Shown here: positions 1-9,318 of the stretch, in pieces
Layout: each line of letters begins with the position of its first letter
How positions within the stretch are numbered: position 1 is the first letter of the stretch
Assembly (NCBI GenBank): GCA_040403555.1
Contig: JBBAKN010000003.1
Location: forward strand, 248,001 to 312,000
DNA from: JAIPAN01 sp040403555
GTDB lineage: Bacteria > Bacteroidota > Bacteroidia > Sphingobacteriales > Sphingobacteriaceae
Length of the DNA stretch: 64,000 bases
Reading direction: 5' to 3'
Notes under the pieces: model-generated
Databases searched by the model: none
Told to the model about the DNA's origin: nothing
Seen by the model: only the letters and a program-made list of their open reading frames with translations
Made by a program: the position numbers and the translations under genes

Positions 1-170
1 TAGGACAGCCCGTATCAAACATTTTGGGCTTATCAGATTTACTAGCGGATGAAACCTTAGATCAAGTTGAACTCAAAGAAATTTGTGATTTTATGAAAGA
101 ATCGGCCATGCAACTCGATGAATTTACCACAGAACTTAGAACGTTCATTCAGAACTTAAAAAAGCAATAA
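1..170 (+). CDS. C-terminal end of a PAS / histidine-kinase-like signalling protein (partial)
   Basis: The last 55 codons of a gene that begins upstream of the window, ending in TAA. The readable start, GQPVSNILGLSDLL, resembles the stretch just after the phospho-accepting histidine in HisKA dimerisation domains, and the following acidic amphipathic helix fits the second helix of that hairpin. The protein stops there, so no ATP-binding (HATPase) domain follows. Short PAS proteins that end in such an isolated HisKA-like hairpin are common in Bacteroidota; that is family knowledge. Whether the histidine is present cannot be seen because it would lie just before base 1. Its stop codon directly touches the stop codon of the convergent biotin carboxylase gene, with no bases between. 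Confidence 0.55.
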   Translation, partial: GQPVSNILGLSDLLADETLDQVELKEICDFMKESAMQLDEFTTELRTFIQNLKKQ

Positions 171-1652
171 CTATACTTTCCTATTTTTCATCCAAGACGA
201 AGTTTTTACAGTTTGACTAACAGAACTGATTTTTTTCGTTTGATTTTGCATGAGTTGAGCAGCCACTAAAGCTGCAATTAACGCTTCTTGCTCATTTTGA
301 TGCAGCAAGCTAGTAGGCTGAAAGTGGTTTTTCACAAAGTGGGTATCAAAATTACCCGAGGTAAAAGCCTCGTGTTGCATCACAAATTTTCCAAAGCCCA
401 ACGTAGTCTCAATACCGGTGATTTGATATTCATCAATAGCACGTATCATGCGCTCAATGGCTTGAGCTCTATTTTCGCCATAGGTAATCAATTTGGCAAT
501 CATGGGGTCGTAATAAATCGGGATTTCCATTCCCTCTTCAAAACCATCATCTACCCGAACCCCAGGGCCTTGTGGCAAACGATAAGTTTCTAAGATGCCT
601 ATATCGGGTAAAAAATTAGTCGTAGGATCTTCGGCATATACCCGCAATTCAATGGCATGGCCTTTTATAGCAATGTCTTCTTGTGTAAAGCTCAATTTTT
701 CGCCACGGGCAATCTTAATCTGCTCTTTCACCAAATCTAAGCCTGTAATTAATTCTGTTACTGGATGTTCCACCTGCAAGCGGGTATTCATTTCTAAGAA
801 AAAGAAATCAAGATTTTCATCCAATATAAATTCAACCGTTCCGGCACCGGTATAGTTACACGAACGGGCTACATCAACCGCACATTTTCCCATTTTTTCG
901 CGAATTTCGGGTGTAAGAATAGATGATGGTGCTTCTTCAATTACCTTTTGGTGACGGCGTTGCACGGAACAATCTCGTTCGAAAAGATGCACAATATTGC
1001 CGTAGTTATCGCCTAAAACTTGTATTTCGATATGCCGTGGCGAACCTACATAACGCTCTATAAATACCGCCCCATCACCAAAGGCGGAAGTCGCTTCAGA
1101 AACGGCTAGGTGCATTTGTTCTTCAAAATCGGCGGCACCTTCTACAATACGCATGCCCTTACCGCCACCACCAGCAGCCGCTTTAATCAAGATAGGAAAA
1201 CCAACTTCAATAGCTCTTTTTTTCGCTTCTTCGATATCCGAAATGGCTTCTTCGGTTCCGGGAACCATCGGAATATTGTATTTAAGCGCTGCAGCTTTTG
1301 CCGATAATTTATTACCCATCATCTCCATGGCTTCGGGCGATGGCCCCACCAACACTAAGCCAGCTTTTTGTACGGCTCTAGCAAAAGCAGCATTTTCCGA
1401 CAAAAACCCATAACCTGGGTGAATAGCCTCGGCACCTGTTTGTTTACAGGCATCGATAATTTTCTCTACTACTAAATAAGATTGATTGGAAGCTGCTGGA
1501 CCAATGCATACCGCCTCATCGGCATAACGTACGTGAAGTGCATTTCTATCAGCTTCTGAATAGACTGCTACCGTAGCAATACCCATTTCTTTTGCCGAAC
1601 GCATGATACGCAATGCAATTTCACCTCTATTGGCTATCAATAATTTTTTCAT
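171..1652 (-). CDS. accC: Biotin carboxylase subunit of an acyl-CoA carboxylase (AccC family)
   Basis: 493 residues. It catalyses ATP- and bicarbonate-dependent carboxylation of biotin on a carrier protein, the first half-reaction of acetyl- or propionyl-CoA carboxylase. Seen: N-terminal MKKLLIANRGEIALR, HPGYGFLSEN at residues 78-87, the glycine-rich ATP-grasp loop GGGGKG at 161-166, and the active-site segment EMNTRLQVEHPVTE at 287-300. It is about 45 residues longer than E. coli AccC, with a polar tail after residue 450. That length is typical of Bacteroidota paralogues paired with acyl-CoA carboxyltransferases, so the substrate may be propionyl-CoA. No biotin carrier or carboxyltransferase gene lies in the window. 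ATG start at 1652, with a TAnnTTTG box 5 bases upstream. Confidence 0.93.
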   Translation of the reverse strand: MKKLLIANRGEIALRIMRSAKEMGIATVAVYSEADRNALHVRYADEAVCIGPAASNQSYLVVEKIIDACKQTGAEAIHPGYGFLSENAAFARAVQKAGLVLVGPSPEAMEMMGNKLSAKAAALKYNIPMVPGTEEAISDIEEAKKRAIEVGFPILIKAAAGGGGKGMRIVEGAADFEEQMHLAVSEATSAFGDGAVFIERYVGSPRHIEIQVLGDNYGNIVHLFERDCSVQRRHQKVIEEAPSSILTPEIREKMGKCAVDVARSCNYTGAGTVEFILDENLDFFFLEMNTRLQVEHPVTELITGLDLVKEQIKIARGEKLSFTQEDIAIKGHAIELRVYAEDPTTNFLPDIGILETYRLPQGPGVRVDDGFEEGMEIPIYYDPMIAKLITYGENRAQAIERMIRAIDEYQITGIETTLGFGKFVMQHEAFTSGNFDTHFVKNHFQPTSLLHQNEQEALIAALVAAQLMQNQTKKISSVSQTVKTSSWMKNRKV

Positions 1653-1657
1653 TCAAA

Positions 1658-1665
1658 CAAATGTA
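1658..1665 (-). promoter_or_regulatory. Candidate Bacteroidota -7 box (TACATTTG) of the biotin carboxylase gene
   Basis: On the minus strand TACATTTG matches the Bacteroidota -7 consensus TAnnTTTG exactly and ends 5 bases before the ATG at 1652. No TTTG-like -33 element is evident. If used, transcription would begin at or within a few bases of the start codon. Confidence 0.4.
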
Positions 1666-1703
1666 GGAGAATGGAGCTAAATAAGCTTAATGAAAATAAA
1701 TAA

Positions 1704-3293
1704 CTAACGTGCTATAACAAGGGTACGCATTTGCTGGATACTGCCATTCTGCAAACGGGCATAATAAATTCCAGGGCCCCAACCTTCATCTTCAAAAGTT
1801 AATTGGTGCGTACCGGCAGTCATTACTCCATCTTGCAACACTTTTATAAGTTGGCCTTGTACATTAAACACTTGCACCAAGGTAAACCCGGCACTGGTAA
1901 TAATTTCAATGGTAGTGCTACCTATAAATGGATTGGGATAATTGGTAATTAGCTTTTTACCTGCATTTAAGTTCGGGTTGGTTATAACACCCCCAGTTGA
2001 ACAGGTATAGGTTGGCTTTATAAGATCTAAGGATTGAAAATTTTTCAACATTACATTGTTAAGGGTGCTTGTTGGCACACAAAACCAATTTTGAAGTAAA
2101 CTTGCATACACCGAACGAAAATCATGTTGCATAGGCAAATTATCGTATTCATTTACCGTAGTTCCAATTACCGGATTGGTACCTAGCACACCGCCTTTAA
2201 CCGGATCGCCAAACACAAATAGCGGTGCAGCCGCACCATGGTCGGTACCACCACTAGAATTCGATTTAACACGACGACCAAACTCAGAAAAAGTCATACC
2301 AACTACACGATTTGAAACTTTTAAATACGTTAAATCATCTTGGAAAGCCTTAATGGCATCTGATACTTTTTTCAATAGACTAGCATGATAACCCAATTCT
2401 TTTTGCGTAGCATCTACTTGGCCTGCATGGGTGTCAAAACCACCGATACTTACCATATAAATACGAGTTTTTAGGCCACCTGCAATTAACCGCGAAACAA
2501 TTTTAAGTTGATCGGCTAGATAATTAGAAGTGGGATAAGGTACTTGTTGAGTCACTTTAGCGGCTGCAGCCTTAATTACAGTAGCAAATTGTTGCGTTTG
2601 CTGTGTTACCTGCCTAATGTAGGTTAACTCTTTCCCTGCAGGTGTATTGGGTGCTGCGTCTTGTACGCCATTTATTAGGTTATAAAAGTTATTTGGATCT
2701 GAAATAGCCATACCCATGTTGGCACCAGGTCCTTGTAAACCAGGAGAAACTACCGATCCAATTTGAATAGCTAATGGGTCGGGCATGGTGGCATTCGGAT
2801 AACCTACTGGAAAATTCGGATATTCTTCGTTTAAATAACGGCCTCCCCAACCAGATGATAATACTTGGTTACTATCTGAAGCGGTAAGCCAAATATCTGT
2901 TGCTCTAAAATGAGAATAGTTAGGCGATGGATAGCCAACAGATTGCAAAACGGCCAATTTTCCCTCATCGAAGAGTGTTTTTAGACCCGTCATAGCCGGG
3001 TGTAAGCCCGTGGCGGCAAATCCGGGTAAAGACAAAATTTTATTTTCTGGCAGTATAATATTAGACCTAGCTGAGGATAAATTGCTGTATTGATCAATCG
3101 GGATAACCGTGTTTAGCCCATCGTTACCACCATTTAATTGGATAAGCACCAATACATGATCGGTCTCGGTAGTGGCCGAAGTTAGAGCCGAAAGCCACGA
3201 TGTAGCTCCAATGGCTTCAAAAGTAAAGCCCCCTATTAATGAAGGAATAACGGCAGCTGGTACAGCTGTTTTTATAAACGCTCTTCTTTTCAT
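1704..3293 (-). CDS. Exported DUF1501 family protein with T9SS sorting domain
   Basis: 529 residues. The N-terminus MKRRAFIKTAVPAAVIPSLI has a twin-arginine motif (RRAFIK) followed by a hydrophobic stretch, so export is likely by Tat or Sec. The body matches DUF1501, a sulfatase/phosphatase-fold family: LIQLNGGNDGLNTV near residue 50, a GGFDTHAGQ motif near 285, and FSEFGRRVKSNSSGGTDHG further on. The last ~80 residues begin YPNPFIGSTTIEI and end in a short basic strand, the layout of a type A T9SS C-terminal domain, so the protein is probably secreted or surface-attached. It starts 2 bases after the DUF1800 gene ends; these two families are regularly encoded together. The biochemical role is not established. 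Confidence 0.88.
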   Translation of the reverse strand: MKRRAFIKTAVPAAVIPSLIGGFTFEAIGATSWLSALTSATTETDHVLVLIQLNGGNDGLNTVIPIDQYSNLSSARSNIILPENKILSLPGFAATGLHPAMTGLKTLFDEGKLAVLQSVGYPSPNYSHFRATDIWLTASDSNQVLSSGWGGRYLNEEYPNFPVGYPNATMPDPLAIQIGSVVSPGLQGPGANMGMAISDPNNFYNLINGVQDAAPNTPAGKELTYIRQVTQQTQQFATVIKAAAAKVTQQVPYPTSNYLADQLKIVSRLIAGGLKTRIYMVSIGGFDTHAGQVDATQKELGYHASLLKKVSDAIKAFQDDLTYLKVSNRVVGMTFSEFGRRVKSNSSGGTDHGAAAPLFVFGDPVKGGVLGTNPVIGTTVNEYDNLPMQHDFRSVYASLLQNWFCVPTSTLNNVMLKNFQSLDLIKPTYTCSTGGVITNPNLNAGKKLITNYPNPFIGSTTIEIITSAGFTLVQVFNVQGQLIKVLQDGVMTAGTHQLTFEDEGWGPGIYYARLQNGSIQQMRTLVIAR

Positions 3294-3295
3294 GG

Positions 3296-4915
3296 CTAGG
3301 TTAACTGATACTCGGCTAAATTCATCAAATACTTATAAAAAGCAAGCAACCTGGTGAGCACTATTTTATAGAAAGATGCATTACTCGGGTTATTTTTATA
3401 ATCTGTCCAAGCACTGGTCCAGTAGATATCGGTTGATTGGCCAGAAAGTAAAATACTCTTTAAAAAGTCTTTTAAGGCTTGTGAAGCTGGAATACTATAC
3501 ATGATGGCCAATGAATCGGTGATTAATGCGTTGGGGTCTGCCGGATTAGACAAACTATCAGCAAAGGCAATCGGATCAACTAAAATGGTGCTCCCATTTC
3601 GGGTATAACCAGAGCCTGCAAACCTATCGGTAAACTGATTACGCTTGGGCAGGGTATCTGCATTGATCCAAATTTCATAAAATTGTGGCGCCTGATAATA
3701 GGCAGGCCAACCTGCTACATTGGGCGGATCGCCAATGTTTTGCTGTAAATTACTAGCAACAGACTGAACATAGCCCCACATGTAATAGGCATTTAAGGCA
3801 TTGGTGCTTTTATTCGGAAAGTCTACTTCAAATTCGCGACAAAGGCCTACCGTTAATTCAACCGGGCTCTTAATTACACATCCCCTATTTAAAGGGTCGA
3901 AAAAGTGTTCGCTAGCAAAAAGGGCCGCTAAAACAGGTTTTATTTCGTAGTTATTCTGACGAAAAATGGCTGCAAGTGGCACAATCACATTATTTTCGGT
4001 TGCCGCATCTATTACGTAGTACACAAAATAACGATAAATACGACGGCAGATATACAATGCAACCTCATCGGTAGCAAAAATCATATTGAGCAATTCATCC
4101 AATTCGGTAGCACCGGCAGCACCAGATTTACCGCCAATAATAGTATTGCCAAAAAAGGAAGAAAATTGTTTGTTAGTTGTATCGTGTCGGGTAGAATCAA
4201 AATAACCCTGAGCCTGTGCATTTATCCGATAGCCTGTGAGTACTCTAGCTGCCGCTTTCACATCATCTTCGGTATATTTAGAGTTTGGCCCTTTGCCTAA
4301 GGTAAAAAGTTCTTGAAGCTCTCTGCCATAATTTTCGTCGGGTGCTGTTTTGGTATTGTATTGGCCATTTAAATAATTCAGCATGGCCGCATCAAGTGTC
4401 ATTTCTTTAACCAGCGTTTTAAAATTACCTAAAGCTCTGTTGCGAATTAATGCATTATTTAGGTAAGCATACCTGGCGTATCCAATTTCTATTACCTGAG
4501 TAGAAAAATGATTGTGCCAAAATAATGCCATTTTTTCTAAGCAACTCTGCTCCTCTTGTATCATTAGGCCAGTCCACCATGATTTAAAGCTAACTTCACG
4601 CCAATAATTGGCTGTTCCATCGGTATATGGTGCATTTATCCAGGTTTGGCCATAGGGAACATCCGGATCGGTATAATTGGCATCGTTATACACATTTACT
4701 GGAGGAGCTGGGGCGGAGCTTGGCTGGGTTAAAATTTTAGTAATAACCTGCGCTAAACTTAAACCTGAAAGTGCTCGTATATCGGATGGCTTTGCGCCAA
4801 AACCACTGCGCTTTAATAAATGTATGAGGGCATCTTTACCAAAAACTCCCGAATAGGAATTTAGACCAGAAGCTGTTCTGTAAGAAGTAGAGGATTTAGC
4901 AGATGGTTGGTCCAT
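3296..4915 (-). CDS. DUF1800 family protein, partner of the DUF1501 protein
   Basis: 539 residues. DUF1800 features seen: an N-terminal HLLKRSGFGAKPSDI helix (residues ~32-46), WWTGLMIQEEQSCLEKMALF with HNHFSTQ after it, GRELQELFTLG near residue 200, DDVKAAARVLTGY soon after, and the C-terminal PPNVAGWPAYYQ motif. No signal peptide is obvious at the assigned ATG: the start is polar (MDQPSAKSS). Either it stays inside the cell or the true export signal is missed. It is first in a two-gene operon with the DUF1501 gene, 2 bases apart. DUF1501/DUF1800 pairs are abundant in Bacteroidota and Planctomycetota and have been proposed to act in polymer use, without proof known to me. Confidence 0.87.
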   Translation of the reverse strand: MDQPSAKSSTSYRTASGLNSYSGVFGKDALIHLLKRSGFGAKPSDIRALSGLSLAQVITKILTQPSSAPAPPVNVYNDANYTDPDVPYGQTWINAPYTDGTANYWREVSFKSWWTGLMIQEEQSCLEKMALFWHNHFSTQVIEIGYARYAYLNNALIRNRALGNFKTLVKEMTLDAAMLNYLNGQYNTKTAPDENYGRELQELFTLGKGPNSKYTEDDVKAAARVLTGYRINAQAQGYFDSTRHDTTNKQFSSFFGNTIIGGKSGAAGATELDELLNMIFATDEVALYICRRIYRYFVYYVIDAATENNVIVPLAAIFRQNNYEIKPVLAALFASEHFFDPLNRGCVIKSPVELTVGLCREFEVDFPNKSTNALNAYYMWGYVQSVASNLQQNIGDPPNVAGWPAYYQAPQFYEIWINADTLPKRNQFTDRFAGSGYTRNGSTILVDPIAFADSLSNPADPNALITDSLAIMYSIPASQALKDFLKSILLSGQSTDIYWTSAWTDYKNNPSNASFYKIVLTRLLAFYKYLMNLAEYQLT

Positions 4916-4970
4916 ATACGCTATGTGTGTTTAGACAATTAAATATACGAAAGGTTTTAGGAATACCAAA

Positions 4971-6005
4971 TCAGTTCCTCACATTCAACGCATTAAGAGT
5001 CTGCAACACGTAGGCAACTTGTTCGGCACTCACGTCTAAATGGGTTACAAAACGTACCATTTGGTGCCCAAAGGTATTAGAGTGAATGCCTGATTTACCT
5101 AATGTTTGCACAAAATCTTCCGCCGGATAAGCATCGTGCAATTCAAAAATAACAATATTGGTATCTACCGGCATGAGCGATTTTACATAGGGCTGCTTGA
5201 GCAAGGCTTCGCCCAACACTTGAGCATGGTGATGATCTTCTGCCAAACGCTTAACCTGATGATCGAGGGCGTAAATACCCGCGGCGGCTAAATAACCGGC
5301 TTGGCGCATGCCTCCACCAAATACTTTACGAATTCTACGGGCTTGTTTAATGGTTTCGGCACTCCCTAATAAAACTGAACCTACCGGAGCACCCAATCCC
5401 TTTGACAAGCAAACAGATATACCATCGAAGAGTTTGCCATAGCCTTTCGGATCATCGCCGGTGGCAACAAGTGCATTAAAAATGCGGGCTCCATCTAAGT
5501 GTAATTTTAAGCCACGCTCTTTACATAAGTTGGCAATTGGGGTTAATTGCACTAAGCTATAACAGCTACCACCGCCTCTATTTACTGTATTTTCTAGCAC
5601 CACTAAACTGGTACGAGGGTAATGAATATTTTCTGGATTAATTTGTTCTGCAATTTGTTCTGCAGTTAAACGCCCTCTATCTCCCTCTAGTAAACGTACC
5701 GAGGCAGCAGAGTTAAAGGCAATGCCTCCACCTTCGTAGCGATAAACATGTGCAGTTTCGTCGGCAATTACTTCATCTAAGGGTTGGGTAAAACACTTAA
5801 TGGCAATTTGGTTGGTCATGGTACCAGAGGGGCAAAACAGACCAGCCTCCATGCCAAAAATATCAGCCAATTTGCGCTCAAGGGCATTTACAGTCTCATC
5901 TTCGCCATATACATCGTCGCCAACTTGGGCGCTCCACATGGCCTCTAACATTCCCTTTGTGGGTTTTGTTACGGTATCGCTTCTTAAATCAACTTTCATT
6001 TTCAT
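4971..6005 (-). CDS. ltaE: Low-specificity L-threonine aldolase
   Basis: 344 residues, a fold-type I PLP enzyme cleaving L-threonine or allo-threonine to glycine and acetaldehyde. Seen: DLRSDTVTKPT at residues 6-16, GDDVYGEDETVN at 29-40, LHLDGARIFNA at 168-178 (the Asp contacts the PLP ring nitrogen), and the Schiff-base lysine K202 in CLSKGLGAPVGS. Length and motif order are normal for the family. The assigned start gives MKMK; the second ATG, two codons in, would serve equally well. It lies between the DUF1800 gene and a divergent sugar-kinase gene and is probably a single-gene transcript. Confidence 0.93.
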   Translation of the reverse strand: MKMKVDLRSDTVTKPTKGMLEAMWSAQVGDDVYGEDETVNALERKLADIFGMEAGLFCPSGTMTNQIAIKCFTQPLDEVIADETAHVYRYEGGGIAFNSAASVRLLEGDRGRLTAEQIAEQINPENIHYPRTSLVVLENTVNRGGGSCYSLVQLTPIANLCKERGLKLHLDGARIFNALVATGDDPKGYGKLFDGISVCLSKGLGAPVGSVLLGSAETIKQARRIRKVFGGGMRQAGYLAAAGIYALDHQVKRLAEDHHHAQVLGEALLKQPYVKSLMPVDTNIVIFELHDAYPAEDFVQTLGKSGIHSNTFGHQMVRFVTHLDVSAEQVAYVLQTLNALNVRN

Positions 6006-6110
6006 GGTTCAATGCATCTAATTTATCCTTTTATACCGAAGATTTTGAAAATATAATTCATAATTATGCCAATTAATGTATTTTAGCGTCAACCAATTCT
6101 AAAGTGTACC

Positions 6111-6965
6111 ATGATTATTATTGCCGACGGAGGTTCTACCAAAACAAGCTGGTGCTTATTAACCGATACTCAACAAAAAATTTATTTCAATACCGAAGGG
6201 TATAACCCCTATTTTTCGAGCACCGAATACATCATTGATTCGCTTAAAAACAACCTGCCTACCGATTTAGCACGAGCTGAAATTAGCGAAGTGTACTATT
6301 ATGGTGCCGGTTGCTCTACCGACGAAAAGGTGGGCATTGTGGTAAAAGCCATGCAAACTGTATTTACCGCTGCTAAAGTGTATGTAGGCCACGATTTATT
6401 GGCTTCAGCCCGTGCCTTGCTGGGCAATAAAGAAGGTTTTGCTGCCATTTTAGGTACCGGTACCAATACCTGTTTATACAATGGTAAAGACATTACCTTA
6501 AACATCGATTCGCTTGGTTATTTCTTAGGTGATGAAGGCAGTGGTTCGTTTATTGGCAAGCGCTTACTTCGCGATTATATGAGAGGCTATATGCCCGAAA
6601 ATTTGAGCGAAATTTTCTTTAAAACCTATGGCTTAAGTCACGCAGATATTTTTGAGAACTTATACAACAAACCCCTACCAAACCGCTTTTGTGCTAGCTT
6701 TAGTAAGTTTATTTACGACAATAACAATTTTGCAGAGTACACCAGAGATGTGGTAGGTGAAGCTTTTACCGCCTTCTTTAACAACCTAGTTTCACATTAT
6801 CCGAATTATAAGAACTACCCCCTAAATTGTGTGGGTTCGGTGGCTTATAATTTTAGAGATGTGTTGAGTGAAGTGGCTGGTAAATACGGCATGCAGGTTG
6901 GCAAAATTATTCGTTCACCTATAGACGATTTGGTGCAATACCACCAAGATTTCCCTATATCTTAA
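6111..6965 (+). CDS. BadF/BadG/BcrA/BcrD-type ATPase, probable N-acetylglucosamine kinase-like sugar kinase
   Basis: 284 residues of the ASKHA (actin / Hsp70 / sugar kinase) fold. Phosphate-1 motif DGGSTKTSW at residues 6-14, phosphate-2/adenosine-type loop AAILGTGTNTCLY at 111-123, and LGDEGSGSFIGKRLL at 139-153. These are the motifs of the BadF/BcrA Pfam family, which includes N-acetylglucosamine kinases. The small size argues for a sugar kinase rather than a benzoyl-CoA reductase subunit. It converges with the UbiD-type gene with only 2 bases between stop codons. The actual substrate cannot be told from sequence. Confidence 0.85.
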   Translation: MIIIADGGSTKTSWCLLTDTQQKIYFNTEGYNPYFSSTEYIIDSLKNNLPTDLARAEISEVYYYGAGCSTDEKVGIVVKAMQTVFTAAKVYVGHDLLASARALLGNKEGFAAILGTGTNTCLYNGKDITLNIDSLGYFLGDEGSGSFIGKRLLRDYMRGYMPENLSEIFFKTYGLSHADIFENLYNKPLPNRFCASFSKFIYDNNNFAEYTRDVVGEAFTAFFNNLVSHYPNYKNYPLNCVGSVAYNFRDVLSEVAGKYGMQVGKIIRSPIDDLVQYHQDFPIS

Positions 6966-6967
6966 GT

Positions 6968-8806
6968 TTACAAAATTCCGTGTAAAGATGCGCCTGGTTT
7001 ACCAAAGCGCTCTATGGCATTTTCTACCTCCGGATTTTTTTCAAGCACCGGTGCATGATGCGATTTTATTCGAGCATCTATAATCAATGGACCACCACAA
7101 CACCAATGTTTGTTTTCGTAATAAGCATTTACGCCATGAATATCATGCGAAGGATTGCTTCGAGTGAAGGTTACCCACACAAAATTAGCTACGGTTTGGG
7201 CCGTAAAATCGGCATCGTTGCACAATACCATAAGCGGAAGGCTTTTTAATTCTTGTGTTTTCAAATGCGCATTCAATACTTGTACGTGTTTAGCCGTTTG
7301 GGTAGCATCAGTATAAGCAGGAGCTTGCACCACCAATACGCCCGGCATCACCAATTTATAGTTTTCAAAACCTTTAGGCAAGCTAAAATTGGCTGGCAAT
7401 TCGGTACAAAGTGTTCGCTTTTTATCGCCAGCTACGGCAAAAACTACTTTAGATCCGGCATTTAAATCGCTACCGCTATAATCGAGCGTATCTATGGTGG
7501 TTTTGGTGTAAAAATGAATATCTCTAGTTAAATCGATGCGCTCCAACACGTGTTGTAAAAAGGCTTCCAAATCGTGAATATCCAAATCGGGTGCATCTTC
7601 TTTGGCAGCAATAAACAGGTATTTAGCTAAACTGAGTTGGTTTTTACCTAAAATATGATTGGCAATAGTGAGAATTTCTTGTGGCTTGCGCTCTTTTAAA
7701 TAAGGCGTATAGCGTTCGCTACCCAAGGCAAACAAGAGCGGGTGCACCCCGGCGACATCTACCGCATTTACGGCATGCAAACCCGGAATTTCTTTCGGAA
7801 TGGCGGCGCCGGTTAGTTCGTGTATGAGTTCGCCAAAGCTGGTATCTTCTTGCGGTGGGCGACCAACCACGGTGAAAGACCAAATGGGATTTTTACGGTG
7901 ATATACCCGATGTACTTTTAGCAAAGGGAAAGGATGTTGCAAACTGTAATAACCCAAATGATCGCCAAAAGGACCTTCGGGTTTATTTTCCATGGGTTCC
8001 ACGGTGCCGGTAATAACAAAGTCGGCATCTGCAGAAAGGCAAAAACCTTCTTCATCATACGTATACCTAAAGCGACGTTTGTTGAGCGCTCCGGCGAAGG
8101 TCATTTCGGAGAGGCCCTCGGGCAAAGGCATTACCGCGGCCAAAGGGTGTGCGGGCGGGCCACCTACAAAAATACTCACTTTTAGGGGCTTGCCCAAGGC
8201 GTTGGCTTTGGTTTGGTGTACGCCAATGACGCGGTGCAATTGGTAATGCAAGCCAATTTCTTGGTTCAATATATAGTCGTTGCCCGCCAACTGAATGCGG
8301 TACATGCCCAAATTAGCCTGCATAATTCCGGGCTGTTCGGGATCTTCGGTGTATACCTGCGGCATGGTTACAAACGGGCCGCCGTCTAAAGGCCAGTTGA
8401 CTATTTGCGGAATATCGCTGATGCTGCATTGCGCAAACTCAACGGGTGTTTTTCCCCAAGCTTTGCGTGGCAAAGCCGAAAAAGCTGTAGTTGCTGCGGG
8501 CAGATAAGTGAAGGGGTGTTTAAGTGCTTCTAGTGGGTTGTTTTTTAGCGTAACCAGTTGCTTGATGCGTGCTAAACTGTCTCTGAATAAAAATTTAGAG
8601 CGCTCTAGCGTGCCAAACAAATTGGATAAGGCCGGAAATTTAGAGCCTTTAATGTTTTCGAAAAGCAAGGCCGGGCCACCTTTTTCGTATACCCGTAGAT
8701 GTATAGCCGCCATCTCGAGGTGTGGATCTACCTCTTCGCTTACTCGAACTAAATGTCCGTGTTTTTCTAAATCGGCTACCGCCTCGGCTAAACTTTTATA
8801 TCCCAT
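6968..8806 (-). CDS. UbiD family decarboxylase
   Basis: 612 residues. UbiD enzymes use prenylated FMN to decarboxylate aromatic or alpha,beta-unsaturated acids. Seen: N-terminal SLAEAVADLEKHGHLVRV, the hallmark segment PEGPFGDHLGYYS at residues 276-288 (its glutamate is usually catalytic), and VGGPPAHPLAAVMPLPEG at ~214-231. In Bacteroidota a UbiD homologue of about 610 residues is usually annotated as a menaquinone-pathway decarboxylase, which agrees with the menaquinone methyltransferase and UbiA-type genes elsewhere in the window; that role is inference. No ubiX flavin prenyltransferase is in the window. Confidence 0.88.
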   Translation of the reverse strand: MGYKSLAEAVADLEKHGHLVRVSEEVDPHLEMAAIHLRVYEKGGPALLFENIKGSKFPALSNLFGTLERSKFLFRDSLARIKQLVTLKNNPLEALKHPFTYLPAATTAFSALPRKAWGKTPVEFAQCSISDIPQIVNWPLDGGPFVTMPQVYTEDPEQPGIMQANLGMYRIQLAGNDYILNQEIGLHYQLHRVIGVHQTKANALGKPLKVSIFVGGPPAHPLAAVMPLPEGLSEMTFAGALNKRRFRYTYDEEGFCLSADADFVITGTVEPMENKPEGPFGDHLGYYSLQHPFPLLKVHRVYHRKNPIWSFTVVGRPPQEDTSFGELIHELTGAAIPKEIPGLHAVNAVDVAGVHPLLFALGSERYTPYLKERKPQEILTIANHILGKNQLSLAKYLFIAAKEDAPDLDIHDLEAFLQHVLERIDLTRDIHFYTKTTIDTLDYSGSDLNAGSKVVFAVAGDKKRTLCTELPANFSLPKGFENYKLVMPGVLVVQAPAYTDATQTAKHVQVLNAHLKTQELKSLPLMVLCNDADFTAQTVANFVWVTFTRSNPSHDIHGVNAYYENKHWCCGGPLIIDARIKSHHAPVLEKNPEVENAIERFGKPGASLHGIL

Positions 8807-8938
8807 TGTTGGGGTAAATTTCAGAAAAATTATTGGGGCTTATGGAGAATCTTAGTAAAAATGACCGTTTTTTGATTTCATAGGCAAATAGGCCTATATT
8901 AGAAGGTATCCTCTTTAGTTAATACTTTAATTGAGGGT

Positions 8939-9280
8939 ATGTACAAGTTGGATGCAAAGCTATATTCACCCATTGATTTAAAATTTATGAAAGATAATTT
9001 AACTTCGTTTACTAATTCAAGAACAAGTAAAATAGTCTTTATTCTGAGCATCATTGTGGCTGGATATTGGTGGTTGGGGCAGTTCATAAATGTATATAAT
9101 TCTGCTTTAGGTGGTGCCATCTTTGAGATACTGTGGCTTCCCGCTCTAGCTATGTTATTTATCCTGCCAATACTTTCTCTAATATTAGTGGTAAAAGAAA
9201 AGTTTAGTGTCAGATCACTTTATATCTATGCTATACTTATTAGTATAACTACTATTTTGTTTATGGTTTTTAGTAAATAA
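8939..9280 (+). CDS. Small hypothetical membrane protein
   Basis: Up to 113 residues with three predicted hydrophobic helices (about residues 32-52, 61-86 and 94-110) separated by short polar loops. No family recognised. The start is uncertain: the ATG at 8939 follows GAGGGT directly, while an in-frame ATG at 8987 would give a cleaner 97-residue membrane protein beginning MKDNLTS. Base composition looks more AT-rich than the flanking UbiD and VWA genes, suggesting an accessory gene. It stands alone, followed by a 293-base gene-free stretch that holds the 21-bp repeats. Confidence 0.5.
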   Translation: MYKLDAKLYSPIDLKFMKDNLTSFTNSRTSKIVFILSIIVAGYWWLGQFINVYNSALGGAIFEILWLPALAMLFILPILSLILVVKEKFSVRSLYIYAILISITTILFMVFSK

Positions 9281-9318
9281 CCGCAACATTAGTAGCGTAT
9301 GAAAAAAGCTAAGTAGGT

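Noticed and set aside
8899..9120. Minus-strand frame of 73 codons
   Set aside because: Antisense to the small membrane protein, whose hydrophobic helix pattern is the better explanation.
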